The notes under the pieces are model-generated. The model was not told the origin of the DNA. It worked only from the letters and a program-made list of their open reading frames with translations, and did no database searches. Below are positions 48,774 to 59,582 of a DNA stretch of 64,000 nucleotides, piece after piece. The stretch is from Naumovozyma dairenensis CBS 421 (Eukaryota; Ascomycota; Saccharomycetes; Saccharomycetales; Saccharomycetaceae). Within the stretch, counting starts at the first letter, position 1, and each line of letters opens with the position of its first letter. The stretch spans positions 558,001 to 622,000 of the forward strand of contig NC_016482.1 of NCBI RefSeq assembly GCF_000227115.2. The letters run 5' to 3'. The translations under genes were made by a program, and so were the position numbers.

Positions 48774-51737
48774 TTAGTTGGATTCGGCAGATAAAGCAGC
48801 AACTTCGTCTCTTAATCTTAATCTACCAGACAAAATGTCACCAATCTTGTTAAATTCAGTCCAATGGATCTCTTCACCCTTTCTTAATTCAACATTGGTT
48901 TCGTTTTCCCATAAACCTGCAATTGGCTTGAAAGTAATATGAGAACCGTTAACACAGATAACAGCAGCAGAATCATCTTCATGTTCAACAGTTGAAATCT
49001 TTTCACCTTGAGAATCGAATGTGAATCTTAAGATCTTAGCATCAACATTACTACCTGGAGTTTGGTTCTTCTTATTCCATTGTTCAATGAATTTAATACA
49101 TTTAACAGCATATCTGGAAGAAACAACACGATCCTTAGAAGAAGGAACACCACCTTGTTGAGCATGACCTGGAATGGCAGTTCTAACACCAAAGCTACCT
49201 TTACTGGATTCGGAAATGATATCAGCAATCAATTGTGTACTATATACGCTGGAAGCTTCTTCATTTCTGATCAAAATCTTACCATTTCTGTTTTCACCCT
49301 TATCATGACGGAAGTTTTCTTGTAACAAGGTTAAATCTTCTCTGATAGATGATAGATCAATCTTATCTTCTGGAGTATACACAGAAACTGCACCAGTAAT
49401 TAAACCTGTAAATGAAGCAATGTAACCAGAATGACCACCTTGAACTTCAACAACAAAAACTCTCTTTCTTGTAGCAGAAGCACTTTGCTTGATATCATCA
49501 GTGTAATTAACTAAAGCATTCAAACAAGTATCGACACCTAAGGAGTATTCAGTACCTGGAACATTATTAGAGATAGTAGATGGAATCAAAGTCATTGGAA
49601 TGTTGAAAATTGGATGTTGAGATCTACCATCACGTAATTGTTTCAAAGATCTGAAACCTTCAAACCCACCAAGAATAATTAAACCATCTAATTTAATTTT
49701 CTGGAAATAGTAAGCAATAGTACCTAAATCTTCAGCAGCAACTGATCTGTTAGTACCAATTTCAGAACCACCCAAGTTGTGCCAGTTTTCAACATCAATC
49801 CATTCTAATTCTTTAACTTCACCAGTTTGAATCAATCCACTGAAACCATTCATGATAGCAAGTGGCTTGTGTCCATGAGATAAACAGTATAGAGTGGCAG
49901 CACGAGTTGCGGCATTCAAAGCAGCAGATGGGGCACCGACGTGAACAATACCAATATTTAATCTTTCTGTAACTGGTAACATTTCAGAACCATCATCTCT
50001 CACTGTAGTAGATAAGAAGTTTTCATATAGTTCAATGAATTCAGTGTCTCTTAAGGAAATAGCCTTATCGAAATCTTTATTTTCAATAGCTGCAGCAACA
50101 GATTGAGTCAATTTAACAGATTCAACTAATGGCATTCTAATGATTTTGTTTTCTAAGATACCAATCAATGGCGATGGAGTTTCTGGAGTCATTTCCAAGA
50201 TAGCCTTAACGGCATCAACACCTTGCAGAGTAGCTAACCATCTGTCATGAGCAACAGCAGTACCACCTCTTTGAACGTGACCTAGGATTGTGACTTTGGT
50301 ATCTAAACCCAATTCAATAAGAGCATCTTTAACGTTATCAGCAGTCACTGGATTCAATTGATCATCCAATGCACCTTCAGCAACAATAATAGTGTTGTTT
50401 CTTCTACCCTTAGCTCTATGTCTTTGACAAACTTGTTTCAATTCTTCTTGCCATTTACCATGAGGGACTGCTCTTTCTGGAATGAAAATGTAATCAGCAC
50501 CAGTGGCAATACCAGCCATAAGAGCTAACCAACCACAATGTCTACCCATGACTTCAATAACGAAGGCACGAGAATGAGATTTAGCAGTAGCATCGATATA
50601 GTCGACCATTTCACAAATCCTTTCCAAAGCAGAATAAGCACCAATAGTAGAATCAGTACCAGACATATCATTATCAATAGATCCAACAAGACCGACAATC
50701 TTCAAATTCTTATAAGGAGCCACTTGAGCTTCAGTGAAAGTACCTTCTTTAACTAAATCTTCCACTAAAGATGGCCATTCATGTCTGAACAAGTCAGCAC
50801 CAGTCAAAGAACCATCACCACCACAAACGACTAAAGCATCGATACCTTCAGCGATCAAATTACCAGCTGCTCTCTTACGACCTTCACGTTTCTTAAATTC
50901 CATGGAACGAGCAGTACCAATCAAAGTACCACCTTCAGATAACCAACCTCTAACATCTTCCCATGCCATCTGTCTCAAATATTTACCACCTCTTAATAAA
51001 CCTTCGTACCCTTCATACACGGCAAATACATCACAACCGAAATGAATACCAGTACGAACCACTGCTCTCACAGCTGCGTTCATACCTGGAGAATCACCAC
51101 CAGAGGTCATGACTGCGATCTTCTTCTTTTTTTGTCCAGCTAGGGATTGTTTCAAAAGATTGATAGCTGAAGTGGATGCGTTAACTGTTTCAGATCCAGC
51201 GGAAGTGGTTGCGGAAGCTGGGTCTTGGAAACAAGAAGCGTCAGTCATTGGATTGGAATCCATTGGGGATGCGAATGAAGTGAATGCAAGTTCGTTACCT
51301 AATGGATCAGTTAAGATATATAGATAATCGGTAATTTTCTTTGCTGATGGGAATTTAGAGATGATTTGGTTTAATGCAGCGGTGAAATATATGACATTTA
51401 AGGATTCATTTGGTAATGGGGTTTGAGACATGACTTGACGGACTTTTAAGAGAGCACCTTGACTTTGATTCTTGTTGGCTGCTTCTTGTTGTGGGACACG
51501 GAAACCTTGACCGTCAATTTCACTTAGTTTGAAAGCTTCTAACCATACTTCTTTGATGGAGTCCTGAGAAGTACCGACAGATAATAAGTGATTGTCAGAG
51601 TTCTTGAATTTGTTGAAGTCTTTGATGGTGGAAAAACCTAGTTTATGATAGAATTGGATTGTTTCTTGAAATAGAGTGTCATCGGTAGTGACTACAGATC
51701 TGAAGGCCACACCGTAACAGGTTCCTTGAGATGCCAT
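48774..51737 (-). CDS. PFK1: PFK1, 6-phosphofructokinase alpha subunit
   Basis: 987 residues, equal to S. cerevisiae Pfk1. Phosphorylates fructose 6-phosphate with ATP, in an octamer with Pfk2. An N-terminal glyoxalase-like domain (residues 1 to about 195) is special to fungal subunits. The catalytic half starts at KKIAVMTSGGDSPGMNAAVRA (about 203) and has CGGDGSLTGAD and SIDNDMSGTDSTIG with the catalytic Asp. The regulatory half starts at LNIGIVHVGAPSAALNAATRA (about 593). There the catalytic motif is changed to STISNNVPGTEYSLG, as expected for the effector-binding half. Codons are of the highly expressed type. Confidence 0.98.
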   Translation of the reverse strand: MASQGTCYGVAFRSVVTTDDTLFQETIQFYHKLGFSTIKDFNKFKNSDNHLLSVGTSQDSIKEVWLEAFKLSEIDGQGFRVPQQEAANKNQSQGALLKVRQVMSQTPLPNESLNVIYFTAALNQIISKFPSAKKITDYLYILTDPLGNELAFTSFASPMDSNPMTDASCFQDPASATTSAGSETVNASTSAINLLKQSLAGQKKKKIAVMTSGGDSPGMNAAVRAVVRTGIHFGCDVFAVYEGYEGLLRGGKYLRQMAWEDVRGWLSEGGTLIGTARSMEFKKREGRKRAAGNLIAEGIDALVVCGGDGSLTGADLFRHEWPSLVEDLVKEGTFTEAQVAPYKNLKIVGLVGSIDNDMSGTDSTIGAYSALERICEMVDYIDATAKSHSRAFVIEVMGRHCGWLALMAGIATGADYIFIPERAVPHGKWQEELKQVCQRHRAKGRRNNTIIVAEGALDDQLNPVTADNVKDALIELGLDTKVTILGHVQRGGTAVAHDRWLATLQGVDAVKAILEMTPETPSPLIGILENKIIRMPLVESVKLTQSVAAAIENKDFDKAISLRDTEFIELYENFLSTTVRDDGSEMLPVTERLNIGIVHVGAPSAALNAATRAATLYCLSHGHKPLAIMNGFSGLIQTGEVKELEWIDVENWHNLGGSEIGTNRSVAAEDLGTIAYYFQKIKLDGLIILGGFEGFRSLKQLRDGRSQHPIFNIPMTLIPSTISNNVPGTEYSLGVDTCLNALVNYTDDIKQSASATRKRVFVVEVQGGHSGYIASFTGLITGAVSVYTPEDKIDLSSIREDLTLLQENFRHDKGENRNGKILIRNEEASSVYSTQLIADIISESSKGSFGVRTAIPGHAQQGGVPSSKDRVVSSRYAVKCIKFIEQWNKKNQTPGSNVDAKILRFTFDSQGEKISTVEHEDDSAAVICVNGSHITFKPIAGLWENETNVELRKGEEIHWTEFNKIGDILSGRLRLRDEVAALSAESN

Positions 51738-53005
51738 GTTGTTAGGGTATTTGACTAGTTATATGTTTGTAAACTATTCTTGTATTGACTGAAAAAAAAG
51801 AATCTAATGCTTGTAATAATAATAATAATAGTAAGATAATGACTACAAAAATTAAAGACTATTGAAGAAGTAATAACAATAAATAGTATTGTTGTACGAG
51901 CATTGTAAAAAAATTTCAGTAGATCCCAAAACAGATGGAAAGTTCTCGCCGAAGAATATTTACGGAATAGAAGGAAAATTTTCCATCATCAATGTCAAAA
52001 CAAAGGGAGAATGGAAAGTTCGCGTACTATTCAAAAAGTTAAGGCGCAGAATTCAGTGACGCCGGAACTTCAACTATGATTATTTAAAGTGAGTGGTTTA
52101 TTGACCGTGTGTCCCTCCTCTCTTCTGTATTCTTTTGCCCAGTTAATGGAATTTTTCCCATCGCCAGTCTCATTGCCAGATCTATCCACATACGTAAAGT
52201 ATCTGTGCGGTATAATAAAAACGTGAGACGTCAGCGTCGCAATTCCGTCGCCACTTCCCTTGGGAAGCTGCACTAGCGTCTGGTGTAAGAAAAAATCACG
52301 AAACCGCGGCAATGGCGCGGCGTCATCATCCTTGATTTTTCCACAGTTTAATGGACAGTGGAAGCCACTTTTTATGTGGTGTCCTGATTGAGGAATCCCT
52401 GGGTTTTCTTGTTTATCATCAATCAGGTGGTGTCTGGGTGCTTGTTATCCGGGCAAATAAATACACCAAAGAAGTATAAAATAGCCGCCGAACTCATCAG
52501 AGAATATATACATAATGTTAAATGGTATTACATTACATTACAATACCTAGTCCATGAATCTCACACTTGAAAATTAATTATCTGCTTTTAATAGATAGTA
52601 ACCATCGTAATATCAAGTCCGAGTTAATCTGATATACCAGTAGACAATTGGATACATATTTCGAAGCCTAGGCTTTTATCTTGGAATGGACCGAGTAAAG
52701 CGAGTCCTATGGTCAAAAACGTGAGATATGATCTGGTAGAGTTGCCCGATGCCAATGTATATTTATTAACTTAGATATGGACTTGGACTTTCCTAACTGC
52801 ACTAATCTATCGGCCATAAAAATGATTGTATCCAGCGTGATAAATTAATACATACACATTGAATTAGGGTAGCAGCAAGTTACACCTGCGACCAAGGTTC
52901 GTCTTACAATTCGTGAAAGATAACCTCTTGAACATCTTCATACGGTCGTTGTCTTCAATAGGATCAAAAAGAAAAAGCCCTTAGACGTTTCTTTTTACCT
53001 TGTCT
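51738..53005. other. Gene-free gap at the junction of the two syntenic blocks
   Basis: 1.27 kb between PFK1 (chromosome VII-type order) and IES4 (chromosome XV-type order). The left part is the PFK1 promoter, with GC-richer sequence at 52100-52330. A perfect URS1 (52482-52491) sits directly after a TATAAAA. Open frames at 52070-52312 (minus) and 52388-52570 (plus) have no recognisable similarity. No LTR, tRNA or Ty trace seen. Confidence 0.5.
52482..52491 (+). promoter_or_regulatory. Perfect URS1 (Ume6 site) in gene-free gap
   Basis: TAGCCGCCGA, the full 10-base consensus, immediately after TATAAAA at 52475-52481. No meiotic gene is recognised within 500 bases on either side. In S. cerevisiae the sporulation gene SPR1 is the next gene beyond IES4. 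Confidence 0.55.
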
Positions 53006-53019
53006 TCACTTGGTGTCTT

Positions 53020-53304
53020 TTAAATTTTCCTTATTTTCACCTTCCTGTTTTTCCTTCTCCTTCTCCTTCTCCTTCTCCTTCTCTTTCTGTTTCTCTTTCT
53101 CTTTCTCTTTCTCTTTCTCTTTCTCTCGTTCTTTCTCTTTCTCGTATTTTCTTGAATATCCTTTCTTATCCACCCGGTCAAATTTACATTATAACCTGTA
53201 AAAGTCTTCATAGCGACTCCATGGTCTGCTTTGTTCCAAGGGAGGACAGGTTTTGATTCTTCTTTCTTCACCTGCGCTTGTTTGGTAGTATTGGTATTAG
53301 ACAT
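53020..53304 (-). CDS. IES4: IES4, INO80 chromatin-remodelling subunit (C-terminus probably frame-shifted)
   Basis: 94 residues in the open frame. The block SKPVLPWNKADHGVAMKTF and GYNVNLTGWIRKDIQE (about 17-52) matches S. cerevisiae Ies4 (SKPVLPW...FTGWIRRDV), so identity is good despite the small size (Ies4 is 116 residues). After residue 52 the frame runs through an AGAAAG/AGAAGG microsatellite and gives an almost pure Arg/Lys tail. Another frame through the same tract gives Lys/Glu repeats and ends QEGENKENLKDTK at 53006, closer to the acidic Ies4 tail. One missing base near 53147-53150 (TTTT on the plus strand) would join the two. Confidence 0.82.
   Translation of the reverse strand: MSNTNTTKQAQVKKEESKPVLPWNKADHGVAMKTFTGYNVNLTGWIRKDIQENTRKRKNERKRKRKRKRKRNRKRRRRRRRRRRKNRKVKIRKI
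53053..53144 (-). repeat. Purine-pyrimidine microsatellite in IES4
   Basis: Plus strand CCTTCT and CTTTCT hexamers in tandem for about 90 bases. It codes Arg/Lys in the open frame and Lys/Glu in the next one. Confidence 0.95.
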
Positions 53305-53719
53305 ATTTCAAATAAGCGGTTGTGTTTATATATATATATCCATTGAATTGTTCAGAAATGTCTTCAATGATTGCAAAGACGATGTAACTTATATAAGTTA
53401 TATTTTTTCCCATTTCTTGTTCGATGAAAACGGCTTCGTGCCATTCTTGCTTCATCAATTTTTCCTTTACCTGATGGAAAACCGAGAAATCAAACGTTAC
53501 CTGGAAATGAGACGTCAGATCGGTCATAAGAACTCCAGAACAGTTTTTGATTGACTGAGCTATTCAATCGCCTCGTCACCATTGTGATTTAATATCAATG
53601 CCTGGGTATATAAAATTTTTTATAGATATTACATATAAATACTCAGAATGTATATATGAAGGAATAAATATTCAAAATGTTCTTCTTTCAAACAAAGAAA
53701 ATAACAGCTCAACTAAAAC
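53305..53719. other. IES4 upstream / MSB1 3' flank
   Basis: 415 bases. A TATATATATA lies near 53321-53330. No gene seen. Confidence 0.4.
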
Positions 53720-56700
53720 TTAAATACCAAAATTACCGTTTCTAATGTTGTCATATAGATTTTTCCTTTCTTGACGTTTGTTCATATTCCCACTATGCAG
53801 TTTACTTGCCGGACCATTTTGGATTGGAATTCCATACAATTCTTGCTTACCTTTCCCATAATTAGGTGCTCGTCCATGTCCACTTTGAGTGGGGACAGAT
53901 GTCTGAGGCATATGATTGTAATAATAACCTTGAACTGGAACTTGGCCATTGTTATAATAATTTTGTTGTTGAGGTGGTGCCGCTGGTTGTGGCGATGGTC
54001 CTTGATATCCCATAGTAGGTGGTGCCATCGGCATTTCATTGTTATACCTTACAGGAGACATCGGATGAACATACTGTGAATAGCCAGTGTTTTGAACTTG
54101 ACTACGACCACGATTCGCCTTATGTTGGGGCATGTTGTGCTGCTGTATGGGGGGCATTTGATTACGTTGCATCGGAAAATTAGCTGGTATCATGTTATTC
54201 TTCTGTAAAGGTGATGCATTGTCATACATTGGTCGTATATTATTATGTGATTGATTTGTTGGAATGTTATTTGGATTTGGATTTGGCTTTACCGTAGGCG
54301 CCATATTACCAGCGCTATTCGATGCAGGCATATATAGTTTAGGTTTCATCGGACTTTGCCCATGTGCTATTGAATTATCTACTGGGTATGAATGTGGTGG
54401 TAATGGCGATTGTTGTTTATTGACATTATTATAAAATTGAGTTTGCGGTTGTGTGTTTGGATGATTCTGCCCATGGAAAGAAGGAGAATTATAGCCTTGG
54501 GAAGACATTTCTGGACTTGCATGGGTATTCAATTTGTAAGTATTCTGCATTTGATGTGGTTGAGAAGGCGATGATTGAGTAGGTGGACAACTCACCGATT
54601 GTTGTTCTCTTGTATTAGTAGCCTTAGGCTCCGGCTGAGTAGTCCTATTTAATGATGGATTCGAAGAATAGTTTGACCTAGTATTGTTATTAGATTGCTG
54701 CTCGTCCTCATAGTTGAGATTAGATTTTGTATTATTAGTTTGCACTTGCGTCGATTGGTTTGCACTTGGTCGTGGTATTGGACCCAGAGCATTAAAATAG
54801 TTGTTGGTATTAATTTGGGCCGATTCCTTCGGAAGATTTTGGTGTTCACTATCTCTAAGGGGAGGATTTCTTTGAGGAGAAGAAGGTTCTCCCAGCCTTT
54901 CAGGTTGCAATTGTATATTGTTTTGTGGATAAGATGCATCTTTAGTCAAAAGTGGTTTCATGTGAGCAGGGTGCAACTCTGTTGGAGTTTGATTTGCAAT
55001 GCTTAAGGATTCGACCAGGCTATGTTGTGAAATATTAAGATTTGAAATTGATTCATTAAAGTTAGAAGGTCTATATTGTTCAAACTTGGTCACTTTTTCA
55101 AATACCTCTTCTGCAGCAGCTTCGGAATCTGGGGTATGGTTATTTGTCATTAGTTGCTCCATCATACCGTTTATCTCGTGAATTGTTGCCTCTGCTATTT
55201 GGGCTGGAGGTGATCTTCTTGAAAGAGATGAAGACGTCGATGAGGGTAAATTTTTAGTATTAGTAAATGCAGGATGTGTAATAGACGGAGGAGTGTTGTT
55301 ATATGTATCTATGTTATTTATCGTAGGTTTACTCTCTACTTGATTCAAATCTGGGAATTCAATCTTGAAATTGTCCGTTTCGATAACAGGCAGTTCGAAG
55401 GACGAGTCAATATTGTTAGTGTATACATTTCCAGAGTCCGCACTTTCGTTCTTTCTAGGATATGGATTCTCTATTGTGGAAGTTGATTGGTCTACACTTG
55501 AAGCACTATTGCTTTTCTTTCTCAAGTTATGCAAAGGATTCCATTTCGATATCTTTTGTTCGAGCGAATGTAGATTGGTGTTATGCTTTTTACTGTTTTT
55601 TTGGATTGTTTCCTTCGATATAACGGTATGATACATGCCAGGGGAGTCTGCCAATTTTATGCTGTTTTCAGAAACTTCTTGCTGAAATTTCTCATATGCA
55701 GGTGTTATATTTCTTTTTTCTGGTTTTTGCAAAGGTTGATTCTTCAAATCTTCTGACGGTTCTAGTGCTGCGGTATCTGATGACGTATTCTTGTTTTTTT
55801 TATTGTTTGCCATTTCATTTATTCGATAATCAATAGTGATGTCAATTTCTTGAAACAATACCCATTTTTTAAACCCATCGAATTCAAACTCTAAAATGAT
55901 AGGTCTTCCAAATAACTGCTTTTTCTGAGATGTCTGTTCATACGATAAAGTTGAAAGCCACGTCCAAATGAAATAATCATCGATATCTATTCTTGTTACT
56001 TCAATATGTTCCTTTAATTCATGAATATTCTCAAGGCATTTCCTTGATGTCCATCCAGCTTGGAATGTTGAATGTTTAGTTGACATTAATTTCATTAATC
56101 TTCTTGATTCTTGAGACATTTTCTTGCTTATACCTTCTACATTATTTTTCTTTTTAAACAATGATTTTAAAAGTGCATAATCTTCTCTCGCTTCGAATGA
56201 ATTATGATCCTCAAAATCTAATAAATTATTACATCTTTCTAATAATTGCCATGGTTTCCTAGAGAATTTATCAGTCTTCAATGTAACCAAAGGAATAGTC
56301 AAGATTGTCTCTGACTTATATATTGTAGATCCTTTTGGTGGGTATTCATTATTAAACAATAAACTTTTCAATGATCTTGGTAATTTCGAAGACTCTAAAT
56401 CTTCAGGCACAAAACTCTTTAAGAATGATAATAAGAGATGGAACATTACATCTGATGCTGGGATCCATTGGTTTAGCCCGTCTTGTATTGAATTGTTCGG
56501 TACGTTTGAAGATAACGGTTTCCTATAGTCGAAATCATAATTTTGAGATTCATTATTCCCATTAAAGTGTTGATTCATATCACCACTGAATGCCCATATG
56601 GCACACATTTTCGAAATTTTCCTGGCACTCATTTTATTTACCTTGGAATTTGAGGCTAATGTAACTATCAAATCGAAGAAATCATAAACAATAGAAGCAT

Positions 56701-57286
56701 GATTTGGTGAATCTAAACATTGTGGCATAAGTTCTAAGAATGCCTTTTGAGGATAATCTAAATTTTGTTCTCTATATTTAAATTCTAAGTATGCTTTCCA
56801 ACCCACTATTTCAGCATTAGGAAGTCTACACCAAATGTATTTCAAACTTTGGAAAAGGGTGAATACGTTCGTATTTGAGATGATCTTGATTTGTTTCTTT
56901 TCGTTGACAGGTTGTCCATTACCAAGTGGAAAAATTTGATTTAAGAACTTCAGTAGTTTTTCATTTGTTTGTTCTGGTCTGAATGGGATCATCAAATACT
57001 CTGTATCTAAACCTTTATTTTTAATCTCTGCTGTTATTAAATGGATCACACCTTTAACATTCTCACGTTTGAATTCATGGAAGAATTCAAATTCTTCGTC
57101 ATCATCATCATTAGCTTTAGTATCATGTGGAGTTTTTTCAGTGGTCCTTGAAGATGTATTATTTGTGATCTGGCTCGTTGGAGATGAGGTATGATTTGAA
57201 GAATCTTTAGGAAATGGTGGTGGTGGCGGCGGTGTTGGTAACGGCATTAAATCGTCTGGTCTTTTATCTCGTTGTTGTACTGGCAT
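53720..57286 (-). CDS. MSB1: MSB1, cell-polarity and glucan-synthesis regulator
   Basis: 1,188 residues (S. cerevisiae Msb1 1,137). Acts with Cdc42, Bem1, Rho1 and Pkc1 at bud emergence. The conserved RhoGAP-like N-terminal region spans about 65-490. It runs from DDEEFEFFHEFKRENVKGVI and MIPFRPEQTNEKLLKFLNQ through NHASIVYDFFDLIVTLASNS to FIWTWLSTLSYEQTSQKKQ. A second block is at about 580 (LEQKISKWNPLHNLRKKS). The rest is disordered, with Asn/Gln/Pro-rich segments. The last residues (HSGNMNKRQERKNLYDNIR then NGNFGI) are a family hallmark. Poly-Pro near residue 19 is lineage-specific. Neighbours IES4 and TUF1 match S. cerevisiae YOR187-189. Confidence 0.95.
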   Translation of the reverse strand: MPVQQRDKRPDDLMPLPTPPPPPPFPKDSSNHTSSPTSQITNNTSSRTTEKTPHDTKANDDDDEEFEFFHEFKRENVKGVIHLITAEIKNKGLDTEYLMIPFRPEQTNEKLLKFLNQIFPLGNGQPVNEKKQIKIISNTNVFTLFQSLKYIWCRLPNAEIVGWKAYLEFKYREQNLDYPQKAFLELMPQCLDSPNHASIVYDFFDLIVTLASNSKVNKMSARKISKMCAIWAFSGDMNQHFNGNNESQNYDFDYRKPLSSNVPNNSIQDGLNQWIPASDVMFHLLLSFLKSFVPEDLESSKLPRSLKSLLFNNEYPPKGSTIYKSETILTIPLVTLKTDKFSRKPWQLLERCNNLLDFEDHNSFEAREDYALLKSLFKKKNNVEGISKKMSQESRRLMKLMSTKHSTFQAGWTSRKCLENIHELKEHIEVTRIDIDDYFIWTWLSTLSYEQTSQKKQLFGRPIILEFEFDGFKKWVLFQEIDITIDYRINEMANNKKNKNTSSDTAALEPSEDLKNQPLQKPEKRNITPAYEKFQQEVSENSIKLADSPGMYHTVISKETIQKNSKKHNTNLHSLEQKISKWNPLHNLRKKSNSASSVDQSTSTIENPYPRKNESADSGNVYTNNIDSSFELPVIETDNFKIEFPDLNQVESKPTINNIDTYNNTPPSITHPAFTNTKNLPSSTSSSLSRRSPPAQIAEATIHEINGMMEQLMTNNHTPDSEAAAEEVFEKVTKFEQYRPSNFNESISNLNISQHSLVESLSIANQTPTELHPAHMKPLLTKDASYPQNNIQLQPERLGEPSSPQRNPPLRDSEHQNLPKESAQINTNNYFNALGPIPRPSANQSTQVQTNNTKSNLNYEDEQQSNNNTRSNYSSNPSLNRTTQPEPKATNTREQQSVSCPPTQSSPSQPHQMQNTYKLNTHASPEMSSQGYNSPSFHGQNHPNTQPQTQFYNNVNKQQSPLPPHSYPVDNSIAHGQSPMKPKLYMPASNSAGNMAPTVKPNPNPNNIPTNQSHNNIRPMYDNASPLQKNNMIPANFPMQRNQMPPIQQHNMPQHKANRGRSQVQNTGYSQYVHPMSPVRYNNEMPMAPPTMGYQGPSPQPAAPPQQQNYYNNGQVPVQGYYYNHMPQTSVPTQSGHGRAPNYGKGKQELYGIPIQNGPASKLHSGNMNKRQERKNLYDNIRNGNFGI

Positions 57287-57743
57287 GATATTAATTCATT
57301 GACAGCCGCAAACTTATTTGAGAAATTAACTGACAATATTGTGGATGGAGCACTTTGCTCTTCATTTGTTTACATGTTGATCAAAACGATATCTGTTTTA
57401 TTTGTTTATTTTGTTTGTTTGTTTGATGTTACGCAAAAATGCAGAATTTACAAAAGAGGCGCCAAAAGCGAATTCTTTTCTAGGCTTGGCGCAATGGAAT
57501 TTTTGTTGCAACGAATAAAAGGAACTAATGTTATATACTTAACTAATTAAGTCATGTCAATAACTGTCCAGAGGCAATAACTATTCTTGAATGAACGTAC
57601 GTATAGCTTTATGATAGTTCAACTATATATATAAAAAAAATATAATGTAATGTAATGTAATGTAATGAAATTATTGTTCGTTTTCGATTGGATATTTACA
57701 TGAAAAGGAGAAAGCTCGGTTTTCTTGTCTTTCATATTGTCAT
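57287..57743. other. MSB1 upstream / TUF1 3' flank
   Basis: 457 bases with no gene. Five TAATG units lie at 57643-57667. Confidence 0.5.
57643..57667 (+). repeat. TAATG pentanucleotide array
   Basis: Five perfect units 77 bases past the TUF1 stop. Confidence 0.9.
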
Positions 57744-59084
57744 CTATTCAATGATTCTTGTGACAAGACCTGTTCCGACAGTTTTACCACCTTCTCTAAT
57801 GTTAAAACGTTGGCCCACTTCAACTGGAGTTGGATGAACTAATTCACATTCCATTTCAACATTATCACCTGGCATAACTTGTTTTGAATGATCTTCAACT
57901 TCAGGTGGGAATTTCATCACTGCAGTAACGTCAGCAGTTCTAATAAACATTTGTGGTCTATAATTTTCACCAAATCCAGAGTGTCTACCACCTTCTTCCT
58001 TAGATAAAATATACATTGATGCTAAGATTTTAGTATGAGCCTTAACTGTACCGGGTTTAGCTAAAACCATACCTCTTTTCAATTGATCTCTTCTTATACC
58101 TCTTAATAAGATACCTGCATTATCACCAGCCATAGCTTCATCTAATTCCTTTCTAAACATTTCAATACCAGTAACTGTAGTCTTCAATGGGACTTTATTA
58201 TGACCCACAATTTCCAATTCTTCACCTCTTTTCAATTCACCTCTTTCAACACGACCAGTAACCACGGTACCTCTACCTGAGATGGAAAAGATATCTTCAA
58301 TAGGTAACAAGAAAGGTTTAACCAAATCTCTTTGAGGAGTAGGAATATATTCATCAACAGCATCCAACAATTTCAAAATTGCCTTCTCTCCAATTTCCGG
58401 TTGACGACCCTCCAATGCACACAAAGCAGATCCCATAATAATAGGAGCATTATCTCCATCAAACCCATATTCATTCAACAATTCTCTCATTTCCATCTCA
58501 ACCAATTCCAACATTTCAGGATCATCAATAGTATCCACTTTATTAACGAACACCACAATATGTTGTACCCCAACTTGTCTAGCTAAAAGTAAATGTTCTC
58601 TAGTTTGAGGCATTTGACCATCAGTGGCAGCAACGACAATGATGGCACCATCCATTTGAGCAGCACCAGTGATCATATTCTTGATGTAATCTGCGTGACC
58701 TGGACAATCCACATGAGAGTAATGTCTCTTTGCAGTTTCATATTCGACGTGAGCAGTGGAGATCGTGATACCACGAGCTCTTTCCTCGGGGGCTTTGTCG
58801 ATAGACGAATAGTCTAGAAAGCTGGCCTTAGTACCTTCTGCACTATGTTGGGATAGTGTCTTTGTGATTGCTGCTGTTAGGGTTGTTTTACCGTGATCGA
58901 CGTGGCCGATTGTACCTATGTTGACGTGTGGTTTTGTACGGTCGAATGTGGTTGCTGTGGCTAGGGATCTTCTTAAGGTGGTGGAAACATTAGTGGTGTA
59001 GGATGATTTTATCGCTAGTGGTATGAATTTTGAAGTTGTTTGTCTTATTGCTTGTTTTGAGAACAAGAGAAGCGGTAAAGACAT
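57744..59084 (-). CDS. TUF1: TUF1, mitochondrial elongation factor Tu
   Basis: 446 residues (S. cerevisiae 437). GTPase that delivers aminoacyl-tRNA to mitochondrial ribosomes. The first 45 or so residues are basic/hydroxylated with no acid until [12 protein letters not shown], fitting a presequence. GTPase motifs in order are G1 [11 protein letters not shown]3 DCPGHADY, G4 NKVD and G5 GSALCALEG. The EF-Tu domains 2 and 3 follow, with [18 protein letters not shown] and the tRNA/EF-Ts contacts near [16 protein letters not shown]. The acceptor TUF1 is clearly mitochondrial, not cytosolic EF-1A. Confidence 0.98.
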   Translation of the reverse strand: MSLPLLLFSKQAIRQTTSKFIPLAIKSSYTTNVSTTLRRSLATATTFDRTKPHVNIGTIGHVDHGKTTLTAAITKTLSQHSAEGTKASFLDYSSIDKAPEERARGITISTAHVEYETAKRHYSHVDCPGHADYIKNMITGAAQMDGAIIVVAATDGQMPQTREHLLLARQVGVQHIVVFVNKVDTIDDPEMLELVEMEMRELLNEYGFDGDNAPIIMGSALCALEGRQPEIGEKAILKLLDAVDEYIPTPQRDLVKPFLLPIEDIFSISGRGTVVTGRVERGELKRGEELEIVGHNKVPLKTTVTGIEMFRKELDEAMAGDNAGILLRGIRRDQLKRGMVLAKPGTVKAHTKILASMYILSKEEGGRHSGFGENYRPQMFIRTADVTAVMKFPPEVEDHSKQVMPGDNVEMECELVHPTPVEVGQRFNIREGGKTVGTGLVTRIIE

Positions 59085-59582
59085 CTTTTGGTAGATAGTT
59101 AGCTATTATCTGTATCTAGATGGGGAAAAAAGTCTGGATATTTTTTGTAAATGTTTCGTAAAGTCAAACTCTATCTGCGATGAACTGACATGCAATACTT
59201 GGTATTTTCTCTTGACAGATCTGATCAATACCTAGGTAGTTGTATATAATCCTGTTGTCTACACCACTAGGTATTTGCGTGTTACGAGTAATCCCAGTTG
59301 TCCCCTTCTTACTTTCTTGTTTTCTCGTTTTCTTTCAACGGAGCGAGCGGTTCTGGTCCAATGAAATGGGAGAATGTCCTTGTGCACATAGAGAGAGAGA
59401 CACACACACACTGACTGACTGACTGAAACAAAAGGGAGATGAATATAGATAGATATATGATTATGATGACAATAATGATGATGTTGAGAAGACTTGTTTG
59501 AGAAGGTTGTTCGAAAATCTGAAGCTGCATAGAAATAGAATACACAGCACCGCATACTGCAGACAATAACTAAAACAGCAAG
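59085..59582. other. Divergent TUF1 / ATP14 promoter
   Basis: 498 bases. CCAAT at 59358-59362 could serve Hap2/3/4/5 control of ATP14. A GAGA/CACACA/CTGA simple-sequence stretch lies at about 59391-59426. Confidence 0.45.

Noticed and set aside
52070..52312. 80-codon minus-strand frame in the PFK1-IES4 gap
   Set aside because: No motif or similarity seen; probably chance in a GC-richer stretch.
52225..53520. Repeated GAGACGTCA near 52227 and 53511 as Sko1/CREB-type sites
   Set aside because: Only half-sites, and too common to call without a motif background.
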